DNA from: DASRHD01 sp035485575
GTDB taxonomy: Bacteria > Verrucomicrobiota > Verrucomicrobiia > Opitutales > Opitutaceae
Direction of reading: 5' to 3'
Assembly (NCBI GenBank): GCA_035485575.1
Contig: DATHNW010000026.1
Coordinates: 1 to 64,000, forward strand
DNA: 64,000 nt
In this document: positions 9,145 to 19,000 of the stretch, piece by piece
How the letters are laid out: every line of letters starts with the position of its first letter
Numbering within the stretch: the stretch's first letter is position 1
Program-made: the position numbers and the translations under genes
The notes under the pieces: generated by a model
Databases searched by the model: none
The model's input: the letters and a program-made list of their open reading frames with translations, nothing else
Told to the model about the DNA's origin: nothing

Positions 9145-10113
9145 ATGACGCCACAGCTCGCTTTCATCATCGTCAGCTTCAACACGCGCGACCTGCTCGA
9201 TGCGTGCCTCACCTCCATCTACCGTCACACGCAGGGCGTGACGTTTGAGATCATCGTTGTCGACAATGCCTCGCGCGACGGCAGCCCCGCAATGGTCCGC
9301 GAAAAATATCCCGAGGTGGTCCTGGTTGAAAGCGCCGAGAACCTCGGATTCGGACGGGCCAACAATGCGGGCTTCGCCCGCAGCCGCGCGCCGTTTGTCA
9401 TGCTTTTCAACAGCGACGCCCTCCTGCTCGAGGACACGGGGGCGGCCCTCGTCCGGTTTCTCGAAGGCCACCCGCGCGCCGGCCTCGCCGGTCCCGACGT
9501 CGTGCTGCTCAACGGCCTGCGCCAGCCCAAGACGCGCGGCATGCTGCCGACCGCCCGCGTGATGTTGAACCAGAATCTCCTGCTCTGCCGGCTGTTTCCG
9601 CGCTCCCGCTTTTTCGCCGGCCTGTACGTGGAGGCCGAATGGGCGCGCGAAACCCGCATCGGCTGGATCTCCGGCGTCTGCATGGTGATCCGGCGCGAGG
9701 CCTACGCCCAGAGCGGCGGCTTCGATCCCGACATCTTCATGTACGCCGAGGACGTCGACCTCTGCCAGCGGTGCGCCGTCCTCGGCTGGGAGACATGGCG
9801 GATCAACGCCCATGCGATCAAGCATGTCTGCGGCGGCAGCACCAAGACGGACGCGCAGGTCCTGCGGAACCGTGTCCTGCAACAGCGCAATTTCCTGCGC
9901 CTGCTCGACCGGTCGATGGGACCGGCCGGCCGCGCCGTCACCCGCTTCAGCTTTGTCGCCGGCCTTTCGCTGCGCTCCCTTTTCCGCGGACTGGCCTCGC
10001 TCGTGGGCGGCGCCGGCCGCCGGCTGGCCTTTCGCGCGGACCTGCGCTGCCTGTCCGATTTCATCGGTCTCACCCGAACCCTGCCGGAGGAACGCCATGC
10101 GCATCGGACTTGA
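9145..10113 (+). CDS. Glycosyltransferase family 2 protein (rhamnosyltransferase-like)
   Basis: A 322-residue GT-A fold inverting glycosyltransferase. It starts MTPQLAFIIVSFNTRDLL, the first beta strand of GT2. VDNASRDGS (about residues 35-43) binds nucleotide; NLGFGRANNAGF and FNSDALL carry the metal-binding position, here N-S-D rather than D-x-D. REAYAQSGGFDPDIFMYAED (about 190-209) supplies the conserved E-D pair. This pattern is shared with WbbL-type rhamnosyltransferases, so a deoxy-sugar donor is plausible but unproven. The ATG at 9145 is 4 bases after the preceding stop, and the 3' end overlaps the next gene by 17 bases. Confidence 0.88.
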   Translation: MTPQLAFIIVSFNTRDLLDACLTSIYRHTQGVTFEIIVVDNASRDGSPAMVREKYPEVVLVESAENLGFGRANNAGFARSRAPFVMLFNSDALLLEDTGAALVRFLEGHPRAGLAGPDVVLLNGLRQPKTRGMLPTARVMLNQNLLLCRLFPRSRFFAGLYVEAEWARETRIGWISGVCMVIRREAYAQSGGFDPDIFMYAEDVDLCQRCAVLGWETWRINAHAIKHVCGGSTKTDAQVLRNRVLQQRNFLRLLDRSMGPAGRAVTRFSFVAGLSLRSLFRGLASLVGGAGRRLAFRADLRCLSDFIGLTRTLPEERHAHRT

Positions 10114-11239
10114 CGCCCATATTCTCGGCAAGGGCAAGGGCGGCGTGGAACGCGTCGTCCACCAGATGGTGCGGCTGCTGCCCGGGCTCATGCCGGAGTC
10201 CCAATTTGTCGTTTTCACGAAAAAGGATTACACGGCTCCCTTTGCGCCGCGGCCCAACGTCCGCTACCGGCACCTGCCGGTGGACGACCCGCTGCTGCAG
10301 CGTTCGCTCGTCCTCCCTTGGCTCGCGCGCCGCGAGCGGCTCGACCTGCTCCATGTGCAGCGGGCGGCGCCACCCTGCGTGCGGGCGCGTCTGATCGTGC
10401 ACACTCACGACCTGCTGCCGCTCACCGCGCCCGCCGACCACCAGGGATTTCGCGACCGGCTCGTGCGGCGTCTGACCCCGGGATCGATCCGGCGCGCCAA
10501 CGGCGTGCTCACCGTGAGCGAATCCGTGGCTGCGGAGATCCGCCGGCTTTTTCCACAGGCCGCCGACAAGCTGGCCGCCATTCCCAACGGCATCGACGTG
10601 GATTTTTTCCGGCCCAAGCCGGCCGGCGCCGAGCGCGCGCCGATCCACAGCCGCTTGAACCTGGCCGGCAGCTACGTCCTTTATCTCGGCGCCCTGATGT
10701 CGCGCAAGAATCTCGAAGTCGCCATCCGCGGCTTCGGCCAATATCTGAGTAATCCTTCCGCCCGCGGCACCAAACTGGTTCTCGCCGGCATGACCCGCTC
10801 CCGTGAATATGAGACGGGCCTGCGTGCACTGGCCGACGAAGTCGCTCCCGGCGCTGTCGTGTTCACCGGCTTCGTCACGGACGAGGAATGCCTCGCCCTG
10901 CTGCAGCACGCCGCAGTCTTTCTCGCGCCCTCGCGCGGCGAGGGCTTCGACTTTCCCGCGCTGGAGGCAATGGCCTGCGCTATCCCTGTCATATGCTCCG
11001 AGCTGCCGGTCCACCGCGAACTGCTCGCGGACGATGCGCTTTACTTTCCCACCGACCAGCCCGCCGCACTCGCCGCCGCACTACGCCAGATCAACGGAGA
11101 CACCGGTGTGCGCGCCCGCCTGGCCGCAGGCGGCCCGGCCCGCGCCGCCCGCTACACCTGGGAGGACGCCATGGCCGGCATCGCGGCCTTTTATCTCAAG
11201 GTTCATTTCCGGTCCGTCCCGGCCGCCAGCACACCATGA
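10097..11239 (+). CDS. Glycosyltransferase family 4 protein
   Basis: A 380-residue GT4 enzyme started at ATG 10097 (MRIGLDAHILGKGKGGVERV), 17 bases inside the previous gene. The glycine-rich loop GKGKGGVERV sits at the start; LYLGALMSRKNLEVAI and SRGEGFDFPALEAMACAIP in the C-terminal half carry the E-x7-E donor-site motif. It is the fourth complete glycosyltransferase in the operon, so the repeat unit could contain roughly four to five sugars including the one placed by the initiating transferase. It is followed by an ATGA overlap with an acyltransferase gene. Confidence 0.88.
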   Translation: MRIGLDAHILGKGKGGVERVVHQMVRLLPGLMPESQFVVFTKKDYTAPFAPRPNVRYRHLPVDDPLLQRSLVLPWLARRERLDLLHVQRAAPPCVRARLIVHTHDLLPLTAPADHQGFRDRLVRRLTPGSIRRANGVLTVSESVAAEIRRLFPQAADKLAAIPNGIDVDFFRPKPAGAERAPIHSRLNLAGSYVLYLGALMSRKNLEVAIRGFGQYLSNPSARGTKLVLAGMTRSREYETGLRALADEVAPGAVVFTGFVTDEECLALLQHAAVFLAPSRGEGFDFPALEAMACAIPVICSELPVHRELLADDALYFPTDQPAALAAALRQINGDTGVRARLAAGGPARAARYTWEDAMAGIAAFYLKVHFRSVPAASTP

Positions 11240-11772
11240 CCTTCCGCGAATTCCGTCATCTCGTCTCCAGTGACATCGAGCGTTTCGCCGAGCATACGGG
11301 CATGCGCCTGTCGTTCACCAAGAAGGTGAGCATTTTTTTCATGCCGTCGATCCAGGCGATTTTCCTGTATCGGCTGAGTCGATACCTTTACCTGCGCGGC
11401 TGGCGTCTGGTGCCGAGGATGCTTTTCACGCTCAACATCATGATCTGGGGCACCGATATCCCGCCCATGACCCGGATCGGCGGCAGCTTCTACATGCCCC
11501 ATGCGGTCGGCATCACGATCTTCGGCGTCCTCGGGGAGCGCTGCACCTGCTACGCGCAGGCGGCGATCGGCGGCGGCAGCGGCGATGAAAGCGACATCGG
11601 CGCCGGCAAGGGCCTGCCCGTGCTGGGCGACAACGTCCTGGTCGGCGCGCGCGCCATGATCGTCGGCCCGGTGCGCATCGGCTCGGGCAGCCTGCTCGGC
11701 GCCAACGCCTTCGTCACCTTCGACGTGCCCGAAAATTCCACTGTCATTTCACCGCCCGCGAAAATACTCTGA
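11236..11772 (+). CDS. Serine acetyltransferase-like hexapeptide-repeat acyltransferase
   Basis: Third left-handed beta-helix acyltransferase of the operon, 178 residues from ATG 11236 (MTFREFRHLVSSDIERF). The helical N-terminus is followed by coils such as MTRIGGSFYMPHAVGITI, IVGPVRIGSGSLLGANA and VTFDVPENSTVISPPAKIL. In this copy the mid-region is more diverged (VLGERCTCYAQAAIGGG) and has no obvious central histidine pair. PHAVGI holds the nearest candidate base. It overlaps the preceding glycosyltransferase stop by 4 bases. Next comes a 134-base gap, the largest break in the operon, before the first giant synthetase. Confidence 0.8.
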   Translation: MTFREFRHLVSSDIERFAEHTGMRLSFTKKVSIFFMPSIQAIFLYRLSRYLYLRGWRLVPRMLFTLNIMIWGTDIPPMTRIGGSFYMPHAVGITIFGVLGERCTCYAQAAIGGGSGDESDIGAGKGLPVLGDNVLVGARAMIVGPVRIGSGSLLGANAFVTFDVPENSTVISPPAKIL

Positions 11773-11906
11773 AACAATCGTGCGCCATTTTCGAAAATTC
11801 CGATGAACCCGCTTCGCCATCCTCCGTTTTTTGCTTCAGGCACAGGCCCTGCTAATTCATCGCCTGCGGCTCGTCTTCAACATCAATTGTCCGGCTGATC
11901 CCGTTT
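11773..11906. other. 134-base gap inside the polysaccharide operon
   Basis: The only sizeable break in an otherwise overlapping gene series. It contains the self-complementary TTTTCGAAAA near 11789 and an AT-leaning stretch around 11830-11860. A TTGCTT near 11831 could be a -35 element, but the hexamer 16 bases on (TAATTC) is a poor -10. An internal promoter for the three giant genes is possible; no terminator hairpin is evident. Confidence 0.3.
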
Positions 11907-14900
11907 ATGGAAACCGTCCTTGAATCAGCAACTGCACAGGCCCTGTCCCTCAGCCATGGGCCCGATCTCCGCGAAAATCCCGCGGCACTTGCGAGCCTCA
12001 CGACCACGCTCAAGCGCGCGGCCGAGCGTTCGCCCGGCAAGGGCGTGCGCTATCTTCGTGCCGACGGGACCGAGCGCGTCCAGCTTTACCCGGAACTCGT
12101 CGCCGAAGCCTCCCGCATCCTGGCGGGCTTGCGCGCCGCCGGCCTAAAGCCCGGCGACAAGGCCATCTTTCAATTCCAGCTCAACGAGGATTTTGTCCCC
12201 GCCTTCTGGGCCTGCGTGTTCGGCGGCTTTGTCCCCGTGCCGCTCTCCATCCCGCCGGGTTACGACGAACCGCACAACACCCTCGCCAAGCTGGAGAACG
12301 CCTGGGGCATGCTCGGCCATCCCGTGGTCCTCGCCAGTTCGGCGCTGGTCCCGGGCCTGCAGAATTTCGCCCGCCGGCAGTCGCTGTCCGGCTTCCGCGT
12401 GGAGGCGCTCGATCCGCTCCGCGCCTTTTCCCCGGCCACCGACTGGCACGTCGGCCAGCCCGACGATCTCGCTCTGCTGCTCCTCACCTCCGGCAGCACC
12501 GGCCTGCCCAAGGCCGTGCAGCTTAACCATCGCAACATCCTGTCGCGTTCCGCCGCCACCGCGCAGTTCGACGGATTCAGCAGCGAGGACGTCTCCCTGA
12601 ACTGGATGCCGCTGGACCACGTCGGCGGCCTGGTCATGTACCATATTCGCGACGTGCATCTTGCCTGCGCGCAAATCCAGGTTCCGACCGAGCTCGTCCT
12701 GCAGAACCCGCTCGCCTGGCTCGACTGCATGGCACGGCACAAGGTCACGATCACCTGGGCGCCCAATTTCGCCTTCGGCCTGATCAACGACCAGGCCGAG
12801 GCCATCGCCAAGGGCCGATGGGACCTCTCGTCGCTGCGCTTCATTCTCAACGGCGGCGAAGCCATCGTGAGCAAGACCGCCCGGCGCTTTCTCGAACTGC
12901 TCGCGCCCCACGGGCTGCCCGCGACGGCGATGCGCCCGGCCTGGGGCATGTCGGAGACTTCCTCCGGCGTCACCTCCTCCCATCGCTTCACCCTCGCGGC
13001 CACCGCCGACACCGATCCTTTCGTCGAGGTCGGCCCGCCGCTGCCCGGCATCTCGCTCCGCATCGTCGACCGCCAGGGAAATCCCGTGCCCGAAGGCCGG
13101 ATCGGCAGCCTGCAGATAAGCGGCCTGACCATCACGGCCGGCTATTATGAGAATCCCAAACTGAACGCCGAGGTTTTCACCGCCGACGGCTGGTTCGGCA
13201 CCGGCGACCTCGGCGTGCTCAAGGAAGGGCGCCTCACCATCACCGGCCGGGAAAAGGACGTCATCATCATCAATGGCGTCAATTTCTACAGTCACGAGAT
13301 CGAGTCCGTCGTCGAGGAAGTCGACGGCGTCGAAGTCTCCTTCACCGCCGCCTGCGCCATCCGCCTGCCGGGCGAAAACACCGACCGCATCGCCGTCTTC
13401 TTCTGCCCGTCGCCCAAGGAATCGGGGCAGCTGCCGGCCCTGATCAAGTCGATCCGTTCCGCGGTGGTCAAAAACGAGGGAGTCAACCCCGACTACGTGA
13501 TTCCTGTATCCAAAGAATCAATACCAAAAACCACGATTGGCAAGATTCAGCGCGCCCAGCTCAAGCAGCAGTTTGAGCGCGGCGACTTCGCGGAGCTGGT
13601 GCGCAAATATTCGGGCCAGGCCGGCGAGCCCGCCGCCACGCCCGAATGGTTCTACCGTCCGGCCTGGCGGGACAGCGCCCTGCCCGAAGCCACGCTCGCC
13701 GCCGGCACCTCTTTCCTCCTGCTGGCCGACGCCTCCGGGCTGGCGGCCGAACTCGCCCGCGAACTCGGCGCCGCCGGCCATCCCTGCACCCTGGTGGAAG
13801 CCGGGGCCGATTTTGCCCAGGCTGGTCCCGCCAGCTTCCGCCTCTCGCCAGGCAACCCCGAACATTATCAGCGTCTCATCGCCGGCCTGGGCCGTGCGCC
13901 CGACGTCATCGTGCACGCCTGGACCTACGGCCAGGACGAGGCGCAACCGGCCAGCGTGGCCGAACTGGAAGCCACCCAAACCGCCGGCGCCGGCAGCCTG
14001 CTGGGCCTGATCAAGGCATTGGGCAGGGTTGATCTCGGCGAGCGCGTCCTGCGGCTTTTGGTCGTGTCCAGCCGGACCCGCGCAGTCCAAGACGCGGATC
14101 ATATCAGCTATGCGAAGACCCCGATCCTCGGCCTGGTGCGCACCATTCCCCAGGAAGTGACGTGGCTCGACTGCCACCATGTCGATCTCGAGCCGGCCGG
14201 AATCAAAATCGACACCCGCCGGATTTTGACCGAGCTGCGCGGTTGGAATCAGGCGCCCGAGTCGGCCTGGCGCGGCGAGACCCGGAAAATCCCCTGCCTG
14301 GAAAAGGCCGAACCCTCGGCCGCTCCGCGTGAGCTGCCGTTCAAAACCGGCGGCCTCTACCTCATCAGCGGCGGCATTGGCGGCATCGGCCAGCGTTTTG
14401 CCGGTCACTTGCTCCAGCATTTTGACGCGCGCCTCCTCATCATCGGACGCACGCCGCTGCCCCCACGCGCGGAATGGAAAAAAATCCTCGCCGCCGGCGG
14501 CCCGGCCGCCGACCGCATCCGTTCCTGCGAAGCACTCGAAGTCCAGGGCGGTGAATTTGAATATGTGGCCGCCGATGCCGGCGATCTCGCCGCGATGCAG
14601 CATGCCCTCGGACAGGCTGAGCAAAAATGGGGGCGTCCGCTCGATGGCGTCTTTCACCTCGCCGGCGTCTACGAGGAATCACTGCTCGAAAACGAGACCG
14701 TCGAGCGCCTCACCGCGGTCCTGCATCCGAAGGCCTCCGGCGCCTGGGTGCTGAACGAGCTGGCCCGGAAAAGACCCGGTTGCCTTTTCATCAACTTCTC
14801 CTCGCTCATCAGTTTCTTCGGCAGCCTTTCCACGGGCGCCTACGCCGCCGCCAATAATTTCCTGGATGCCTTTTCACATCACCAGCGCCAGGCCTGCGGC

Positions 14901-16070
14901 GTACGCGCCTACAATCTCCTCTGGAGCTCGTGGGCCGAGATCGGGATGAGCCGCAAGTCCGAGGGCGGCGAGGCGCTCCGGTCCCGCGGGTATCTTTCCA
15001 TGACCGCCGAGCAGGGCGTCGCATCTCTGCTTTATGCGCTGCGCCATGACCAGCCCCAGCTCCTGGTCGGTCTCGATGGGGCCAATAAGAACATCCGGAA
15101 ATATTTCCGCCCCGAGGCCATCGCGGCCGGGGACACACCGGCGGACGCGGTCGACGCGACCTATCTCGCTCCGCGCACCGAGATCGAAAAGCAGTTTGCG
15201 AAAATCTGGCAGGACATCCTCGGCGTCCCGCGCGTCGGCTTGAAGGACAATTTCTTCGAGCTCGGCGGACGCTCCCTGCTCGCCGCTAAAATGTTCGCGC
15301 AGGTGAACAAGACCCTCGGTAAAAACCTGCCGATCCCGGCACTGTTCAAGTCCCCCACGATCGAACAGCTCAGCCTGACCTTCCTTGAGCAGCCCAAATC
15401 CAGCTCCGTCAAAATCACCGTGCTCCGGCCCGCAGGGGCGCGTCCGCCGCTCTTTCTCATTCCCGAGGCCGGCGTAGAAGGAAACGTTTTCTCGGAATTG
15501 GCCGGCCAGCTTGGGCCCGACCAACCGTGCTTCGGTCTGCAGGCCCGCGCCCTCACGGCGATTCCCGCTCCCGCCCAGCCGGTCGGAGTGGAAGAAACCG
15601 CCCGACTTTTCGTGGAGGAAATCTGTGCCCTGTCCCCGGCCGGACCGTGCGCCATCGGCGGACGGGGTTTCGGCACCGTGCTGGCCTGGGAAACCGCCCG
15701 GCAGCTCACCGCCAAAAACCGCCGGGTGATCCTCCTCGGCCTCTTCGATCCGCCGGCCGCAGCCTTTTTCGCCCGTGATGAGGGCGGATCGGCGACCCGT
15801 TATCGTTTCATCAAGCCAGCCGGCTCCGCCGGCGGCGGTGTGTTCGGCCGTCTTTTCAAGAAGGGCGCCGGCGATGAGGCGGGCGTCAGCAAGGAAAGCC
15901 GCCAGGCGCGGGAGCGCTATGGCGATGCCGTTCTCAGTCCGGCCACATGCCCGGTGGCGGTGTTCGGTCTCACCGGTGCAGACGAACCCTGGCGAAGCCT
16001 GGCGACCGCCGGCTTCTCCACTCAGCCGACCACGGAAACTGTGACCAAGCTCACCGCACTTACATCATGA
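11907..16070 (+). CDS. Giant acyl-adenylating enzyme 1: AMP-ligase - ketoreductase - carrier protein - degenerate thioesterase
   Basis: A 1387-residue multidomain enzyme. The adenylation domain (about 30-585) resembles fatty-acyl-AMP ligases: TSGSTGLPKAV near 191, NWMPLDHVGGLV, WGMSETSS, GDLG, GREKDVIIINGVNFYSHEIE and the catalytic lysine in PKTTIGKIQR near 540. The ketoreductase (about 640-1065) has NADPH motif SGGIGGIG near 818 and the K-S-Y-N set (LHPKASGAW, FSSLISFF, GAYAAANNF). The carrier domain has its phosphopantetheine serine at about 1123 (LGGRSLLA). The C-terminal alpha/beta-hydrolase thioesterase is probably dead: the nucleophile elbow reads GGRGFG, with Gly1254 where Ser or Cys belongs, and the usual GxHH near the end is absent. 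There is no ketosynthase or condensation domain. Likely chemistry is activation of a keto acid, loading and reduction to a hydroxyacyl thioester; substrate unknown. Confidence 0.9.
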   Translation: METVLESATAQALSLSHGPDLRENPAALASLTTTLKRAAERSPGKGVRYLRADGTERVQLYPELVAEASRILAGLRAAGLKPGDKAIFQFQLNEDFVPAFWACVFGGFVPVPLSIPPGYDEPHNTLAKLENAWGMLGHPVVLASSALVPGLQNFARRQSLSGFRVEALDPLRAFSPATDWHVGQPDDLALLLLTSGSTGLPKAVQLNHRNILSRSAATAQFDGFSSEDVSLNWMPLDHVGGLVMYHIRDVHLACAQIQVPTELVLQNPLAWLDCMARHKVTITWAPNFAFGLINDQAEAIAKGRWDLSSLRFILNGGEAIVSKTARRFLELLAPHGLPATAMRPAWGMSETSSGVTSSHRFTLAATADTDPFVEVGPPLPGISLRIVDRQGNPVPEGRIGSLQISGLTITAGYYENPKLNAEVFTADGWFGTGDLGVLKEGRLTITGREKDVIIINGVNFYSHEIESVVEEVDGVEVSFTAACAIRLPGENTDRIAVFFCPSPKESGQLPALIKSIRSAVVKNEGVNPDYVIPVSKESIPKTTIGKIQRAQLKQQFERGDFAELVRKYSGQAGEPAATPEWFYRPAWRDSALPEATLAAGTSFLLLADASGLAAELARELGAAGHPCTLVEAGADFAQAGPASFRLSPGNPEHYQRLIAGLGRAPDVIVHAWTYGQDEAQPASVAELEATQTAGAGSLLGLIKALGRVDLGERVLRLLVVSSRTRAVQDADHISYAKTPILGLVRTIPQEVTWLDCHHVDLEPAGIKIDTRRILTELRGWNQAPESAWRGETRKIPCLEKAEPSAAPRELPFKTGGLYLISGGIGGIGQRFAGHLLQHFDARLLIIGRTPLPPRAEWKKILAAGGPAADRIRSCEALEVQGGEFEYVAADAGDLAAMQHALGQAEQKWGRPLDGVFHLAGVYEESLLENETVERLTAVLHPKASGAWVLNELARKRPGCLFINFSSLISFFGSLSTGAYAAANNFLDAFSHHQRQACGVRAYNLLWSSWAEIGMSRKSEGGEALRSRGYLSMTAEQGVASLLYALRHDQPQLLVGLDGANKNIRKYFRPEAIAAGDTPADAVDATYLAPRTEIEKQFAKIWQDILGVPRVGLKDNFFELGGRSLLAAKMFAQVNKTLGKNLPIPALFKSPTIEQLSLTFLEQPKSSSVKITVLRPAGARPPLFLIPEAGVEGNVFSELAGQLGPDQPCFGLQARALTAIPAPAQPVGVEETARLFVEEICALSPAGPCAIGGRGFGTVLAWETARQLTAKNRRVILLGLFDPPAAAFFARDEGGSATRYRFIKPAGSAGGGVFGRLFKKGAGDEAGVSKESRQARERYGDAVLSPATCPVAVFGLTGADEPWRSLATAGFSTQPTTETVTKLTALTS

Positions 16071-19000
16071 CGATCGGTTATGTAGCGCAGACCCTGCCGT
16101 CCATGGAGCCATCCGAGGCTCGGGGCGGAGCGTTGACGCTGCCGGCCGGGCATCCCACCAGCCTTGCGGGCGCACTGGAGCGGACCGCGCGGGAATTTCC
16201 CTCCCATGGAGTGGTTTATCTGGACGGAGCCGATGGCGCGAAGGAACAGAGCTATCCCGCATTGCTCGACGAAGCGGCCCGCATGCTCGGCGGCTTGCGC
16301 GCCGCGGGGCTCAAGCCGGGCGCGCCGGTTCTTTTCCAGTTTGAAAAGAATTCCGATTTCATTCCGGCCTTCTGGGCCTGCGCGCTCGGCGGCTTCGTTC
16401 CTGTGCCGATCTCGATCTCCCCGACTTACGAGCAGCCACACAGCATTCTGTCCAAGCTGCGCAACGCATGGACGATGCTCGATTCACCCCTGACGCTGGC
16501 CGGGGCCGGCCTGGCGCCGAGACTGCAAGCCTGGGCCGAACGCGAAGCCCTCCCTGGCTTTCGCATCGAGACCGCCGAGTCCCTGCGGGCGCGCCCGCCA
16601 GCCGACGCCTGGCATCCAAGCCGGCCCGATGACCTTGCCTTGTTGCTGCTCACTTCCGGCAGCACAGGCCTGCCTAAGGCGGTGCGCCAGACCCACGGCA
16701 ACCTGCTCGCCTGGGCCGTGAGTGTCGTTTCATTCTGCAAATTCACGCCCGCTGATGTTTCCCTGAACTGGATGCCGCTGGATCACGTCGGCGGCCTGGT
16801 CATGTTCCATCTGCGCGATGTCGTGCTCGGCTGCCGGCAGCTGCACGCGCCAACCGAGCCCGTTCTGCAGCATCCGCTGATCTGGCTGGAATGGATCGAG
16901 CGCTACCGCGCCACCATCACCTGGGCGCCCAACTTCGCCTTCGGTTTGATCAACGATCAATCCGACGCCATCGCCCAGGGCCGCTGGAATCTTTCGTCGC
17001 TGCGTTTCATCCTCAACGGCGGCGAAGCCATCGTCAGCAAAACCGCGCGGCGCTTCCTCTCGCTACTGGCTCCGCACGGGCTGCCCGCGACCGCGATGCG
17101 ACCGTCCTGGGGCATGTCGGAGACCTGCTCCTCCGTCACTTTTTCCCAGCGTTTTACCCTGGCCGCGACCAGTGACAATGCCGCCTTTGTCGAGGTGGGT
17201 GAGCCGATCCCTGGGATCCAGATTCGCATCGTGGACGAGCACGACATTCTCGTTCCCTCCGGCAAAATCGGCCGCCTGCAGATCAAGGGAATTTCCATCA
17301 CCCCGGGTTATCACCAGAATCCTGAGGCCAACCAGAAGTCCTACACCGCCGACGGCTGGTTCATCACCGGCGACCTGGGCGTGATGAAAAACGGCCAGCT
17401 TTCCATCACCGGCCGCGAAAAAGACGTCATCATCATCAACGGGGTTAATTTCTACAGCCATGAGATCGAGTCCGTGGTCGAAGAGATCGATGGGGTCGAA
17501 ATTTCCTTCACCGCCGCTTGCGCCATCCGTCTGCCGGGAGAAAACACCGACCAGGTCGCGGTCTTCTTCTGCCCGACCGCCGCCGCCGAAGACCGCCTGC
17601 CCGAGCTGATCCGCACCATCCGCAGCACGGTGAGCCGCAAGGAAGGCGTGGCACCCGACTTCATCGTGCCCCTGACCAAGGCCGACATTCCCAAGACCGC
17701 CATCGGCAAGATCCAGCGCGCCCAGCTCAAGCAGCAATTCGAGAACGGCGATTTCCAGGCCGCCCTCGCCCGTGGTCAATCAGCGGCCAAATTGAATCAG
17801 ACAACGCCCGGCTGGTTCTACCGCCGCGTCTGGCACGAGGTCGCCCTGCCCGTCGAGGGACCGCTGCCGGAAGGGCCCTGGCTGGTTTTTGCGGACGAAC
17901 TGGGCTTGGGCCAGGTGCTGTCCGAAACCTTGCGCACAAAAGGACAAGCCTGCACGACGGTCATTGCCGGACCGGCCTTCGCCCGCCCGACTCCGGAACA
18001 GTTTGTCATCAACCCTCACGCACCCGCTGATTACGATCGCATCTGGGCGGCGCTCAAGACGGAGGGCCGCGCCCCGCGCCAGACCGTTCATTTGTGGACT
18101 TACGGAAAGACGTCCGCACCGGCCAGCACGGCCGAGTTCGAACAGGCGCAGGAACCCGGCGTACACAGCCTCCTCTGCATGGCGCAAGTGCTCGCCCGGT
18201 CCCGGCAGGACGAGGAACCGCATCATCTCTGGGTGATCTCAAACTCCGCCTTTGCCGTTCAGGCCGGCGAAGGCACGGCCTTCGAGAAGGCCGGGGTATC
18301 CGGCGTGCTGAAAACCCTGCCCCTGGAAATTCCCGGCCTGGCCTGCACGCAGGTGGACCTGGACCTCACCGGGACCGCCGACCACGCCGGGCGCCTGTGC
18401 CGCGAATTCGGCGCCGTCGAATCGTATCCAGAAATCTGTTACAGAGATGGCGTTCGGTTCCGGGCCCTGCTCGGCCACGTGGAGGCTCCGGAAGAAACGC
18501 GCGATCCGGGCCTGCTCAAGGGCGGTTGCTACGTGATCAGCGGCGGCGTCGGCGGAATCGGGCGCGAAATCGCCCGCATTTTGCTCACGGAATATCAGGC
18601 GCGGCTGCTGATCATTGGCCGCTCGCCGGCCGGCACCGTGGAAGAACGGTTGCGCGATCTGCGCAACCTGGGCGGCGAAGTCGCCTATGTTTCGACCGAC
18701 ATCACCGATCTTGCCGGCGTGAACGCCGTGATCCGCGAGACGGAAACCCGTTGGGGCCGTCCGCTGGATGGAATCTTCCATCTCGCCGGAACTTTGGAAT
18801 CACGCCTGTTCATCGAGGAAACCCGGGAAACGTTGGGGCGGAGCCTTCGGGCCAAGACCACCGGGGCCTGGGTATTACACCAGATTGCACAGACCCGGCC
18901 GGGGACGCTCGTGGTGAACTTCTCCTCGTTGCTCGGCTATTTCGGCGGCTACCAGTACGGGGCCTATGCCGCGGCCAATGCGTTCCTCGAGGGGCTTTCG

